The notes below the pieces were generated by a model. It was not told the origin of the DNA. It saw nothing but the letters and a program-made list of their open reading frames with translations, and ran no database searches. 64,000 nt of DNA, taken from the NCBI GenBank assembly GCA_964567745.1, contig CAZMNY010000018.1, positions 62,001 through 126,000 of the forward strand, given 5' to 3'. Source of the stretch: CAZMNY01 sp964567745. Its GTDB lineage: Bacteria > Planctomycetota > Planctomycetia > Pirellulales > Pirellulaceae. This document shows, one piece after another, positions 61,953 through 64,000 of the stretch; within the stretch, counting starts at the first letter, position 1, and the number at the start of each line of letters is the position of its first letter. The position numbers and the translations under genes are program-made.

Positions 61953-64000
61953 ATGAAGATTCCAAACAAAATCAAACCCTTGCTCATCACGCTTTCGCTG
62001 TGCTGCGCGGCACCACTCTCGGTGGCGGGCGATGAGCCTGCTGCGCCGCCGCAGAAGCAGAAGGCAACGGCGCATGTTGCCCAGACAACGGAGCCTTTCA
62101 CCATCGCGGTTTTGCCTGATACCCAGTATTACTGCGATTGCCGACTCAAGCTATCGGCCAAGTGGGGAAATGGAGACTTGCGGCGTTACTTCTATGCGCA
62201 AACGGAATGGGTCCGCGACAATCAGGAGCGACTCAACATCGCCTTTCTCGTCCACGAAGGAGATATCGTGCAGGCCGACGCCCCCGAGGAATGGGTCATC
62301 GCCAAGAACGCGATGTCTGTACTGGACGGAAAAGTGCCCTACTGCGTGTGCCTGGGGAACCATGACATGGGCTTTGAGAAGGCAGACAACAAGTATGGCG
62401 GCAACATTGGGGTCAACCGAACCACGCATTTCAATACATATTTTCCTCGCGACAAGTTTGCGAAACGACGCGAGTTTGGCGGCACCTTTCACCCAGATCG
62501 CCATGACAATTCCTGGTACCACTTCGAGGCAGCAGGAATGAAGTTTCTCATCATGTCGCTTGAATGCAAACCGCGCGATGAGGTGCTGGATTGGGCAAAC
62601 CAAATCGTCTCGAAGCACCCCGGCCACCATGTCATCGTCTTGACGCACGCCTATATGAACGCGAGCAAGTCGAGAAATACCGGAGGGGGAGTTAAGGTCC
62701 AAGGCAACACCGGCGAGCAGACGTGGCAAAAGTTCGTCAAGAAACACAAGAACATCTTCATGGTTCTCTGCGGTCACCACGCTGGAGAGGCCGTTCGCAC
62801 AGACGCTGGACATCACGGCAACAAGGTCCACCAGATTCTGTGCGACTACCAGGAGATGAATAACGGCGGTGAATCATGGCTGCGTTACATGACCTTCGTA
62901 CCCGAGGCGAACAAGATCAGCATCTACACCTACAACCCCCTACTCGACAAATTCAAAAACGGTCCTTCCAGCAGGTTCGACCTGGACTATCCAATGACGC
63001 TGCTTCCCAAAGCCAGGGATGACAATGCTCTGGATAAGACTAATCCGGTCAAAGCATTGGCGGATCGCGTCCGCGGACATGTGAATAGTCAGCCGCTCAG
63101 ATTTCCCAATCAGCACTGGGTTCGAGGCACGTATTATGCGGGTCTGTTGGCCATGTATGAAAGCACGTCGGATCCTGCCTATCTGGATGATTGCATGAAA
63201 TGGGGGAAGCAGGTTTCCTGGCGGATTAACGAACAGGGGGGTGGGCCTTATGAAAGCGGGGCCTACCCGCTGATTTGCGGCCAGATTTGGTATGGCTGCT
63301 ATCGGGCAAAAAAGGATGAGTTGATGATGCAGCCCACCCTGGCATTTCTCGAAGACCCAAAGGTTGAGAATCCTTTGTCCGCCCCCAAGGAATGGTATTT
63401 GGAAAACACGGGACATCATTTTGTTGATGGCTTGTTTACCGCGCCTCCGGCGCTCGCGATGTTGTATCAGATGACGGGGGAAGAAAAATATGCGAACTGG
63501 ATGGATGCTTGTTTCTGGGATGTGCATGAAGAAATCTATGACCCCGATGCGGATTTGTTCTATCGGGACGCCCGTTCCAAACCTCGGAAAACGAAGAATG
63601 GGAAAAAGGTGTTGTGGTCCCGGGGCAACGGATGGGCGTTTGGCGGTTTGACCCGAATCCTAAAGGTTCTTCCTCGCGAGCATCCCAGTTACCCAAAGTA
63701 CAAATCTCTTTATATGGAAATGGCCGAGTCATTGGCAAAGCGACAACAAGCCGATGGGTTCTGGCGAAGCAACCTTGATGATCCTGAACACTTTGCAATG
63801 AAGGAAAGTACTGGAACGGGGTTCTTCTGCTACGGCATCGCCTGGGGAATCAATAATGGGATCTTAAACAGAGAGCGCTTTCTTCCGGTTGCAAGGAAGG
63901 CATGGACTGCGCTTGCTTCGGTTGTAAACGAAGACGGCCAGGTTGGATGGAGTCAACCCGCCGGCGGTGGTCCCGGCAAAGTTGCGGAAGCAGACACCTC
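61953..64000 (+). CDS. Metallophosphatase/GH88-GH105-like fusion protein, truncated by window end
   Basis: At least 682 residues; the stop lies beyond the window. Residues 1-25 repeat the signal peptide of the preceding gene. A calcineurin-like phosphoesterase follows (about 45-330): VLPDTQYYCDC, VHEGDIVQAD, CLGNHDMGF, VLTHAYM and LCGHHAGEA are the metal-ligand blocks. From about 360 an (alpha/alpha)6 region resembles GH88/GH105 unsaturated glycuronyl hydrolases (NQHWVRGTYYAGLLAMYEST; LWSRGNGWAFGGLTRIL). These hydrolases act on products of polysaccharide lyases. A fusion of the two is unusual. It is probably exported. Confidence 0.78.
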   Translation, partial: MKIPNKIKPLLITLSLCCAAPLSVAGDEPAAPPQKQKATAHVAQTTEPFTIAVLPDTQYYCDCRLKLSAKWGNGDLRRYFYAQTEWVRDNQERLNIAFLVHEGDIVQADAPEEWVIAKNAMSVLDGKVPYCVCLGNHDMGFEKADNKYGGNIGVNRTTHFNTYFPRDKFAKRREFGGTFHPDRHDNSWYHFEAAGMKFLIMSLECKPRDEVLDWANQIVSKHPGHHVIVLTHAYMNASKSRNTGGGVKVQGNTGEQTWQKFVKKHKNIFMVLCGHHAGEAVRTDAGHHGNKVHQILCDYQEMNNGGESWLRYMTFVPEANKISIYTYNPLLDKFKNGPSSRFDLDYPMTLLPKARDDNALDKTNPVKALADRVRGHVNSQPLRFPNQHWVRGTYYAGLLAMYESTSDPAYLDDCMKWGKQVSWRINEQGGGPYESGAYPLICGQIWYGCYRAKKDELMMQPTLAFLEDPKVENPLSAPKEWYLENTGHHFVDGLFTAPPALAMLYQMTGEEKYANWMDACFWDVHEEIYDPDADLFYRDARSKPRKTKNGKKVLWSRGNGWAFGGLTRILKVLPREHPSYPKYKSLYMEMAESLAKRQQADGFWRSNLDDPEHFAMKESTGTGFFCYGIAWGINNGILNRERFLPVARKAWTALASVVNEDGQVGWSQPAGGGPGKVAEADT

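Overview
The window looks like the chromosome of a planctomycete. The evidence is the gene content: a sulfatase with a Cys-type maturation motif, a serine/threonine kinase with a membrane segment, ThuA-like and PQQ/LRR secreted proteins, an ECF sigma factor paired with a FecR-type anti-sigma protein, a MoxR-DUF58-BatA cluster, and very large secreted WD40/PA14 proteins. Species cannot be assigned from the sequence. No rRNA, tRNA or CRISPR array was seen.

1-15.7 kb is ordinary chromosome: a truncated multi-PAS sensor, a kinase, an Fe-S membrane protein broken by two compensating frameshifts, two secreted proteins (ThuA-like and peptidase C25-like), a frameshifted remnant, an SDR epimerase, a lysine/alanine repeat protein, a large PQQ/LRR protein and a sulfatase.

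15.8-32.2 kb is a mobile element. Its left part carries a tyrosine recombinase, an excisionase-like HTH protein, a winged-helix-like protein, a DUF3102-like protein and a large serine recombinase. Three near-identical copies of a TCACA/TGTGA operator precede the last three of these genes, so they probably form one regulon. The cargo follows in two blocks. The first has small membrane/coiled-coil proteins, a DUF1257 (Ycf35-like) protein, a DUF2997 protein, a TOPRIM protein, a Ycf46-like AAA+ ATPase and a large unknown protein. After a terminator comes the main discovery: a compact bacterial ubiquitin-like conjugation operon. It encodes a beta-grasp modifier, an E2-like domain fused to a cysteine-rich RING-like region, a JAB/JAMM peptidase and an E1-like (ThiF-fold) enzyme, followed by a Cas4/RecB-like nuclease. 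Modifier, activating enzyme, conjugating enzyme, probable ligase part and processing/deconjugating peptidase all lie within about 2.7 kb. Anti-phage defence is a reasonable but untested guess. Two unusual G/C homopolymer tracts, possibly sequence artefacts, lie inside and at the end of this region.

32.7-64 kb starts with an ECF sigma/FecR pair and continues with a long co-directional cluster: DUF4159 protein, MoxR ATPase, DUF58 protein, two von Willebrand-type membrane proteins, a secreted protein, a 1274-residue membrane/coiled-coil protein, a second MoxR, a secreted propeller protein, then two tandemly duplicated WD40/PA14 proteins of about 1765 residues. The last gene is truncated by the window end; it reuses the signal peptide of the second duplicate and fuses a metallophosphatase to a GH88/GH105-like domain. 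Palindromic repeats of one family occur in at least five intergenic spaces.
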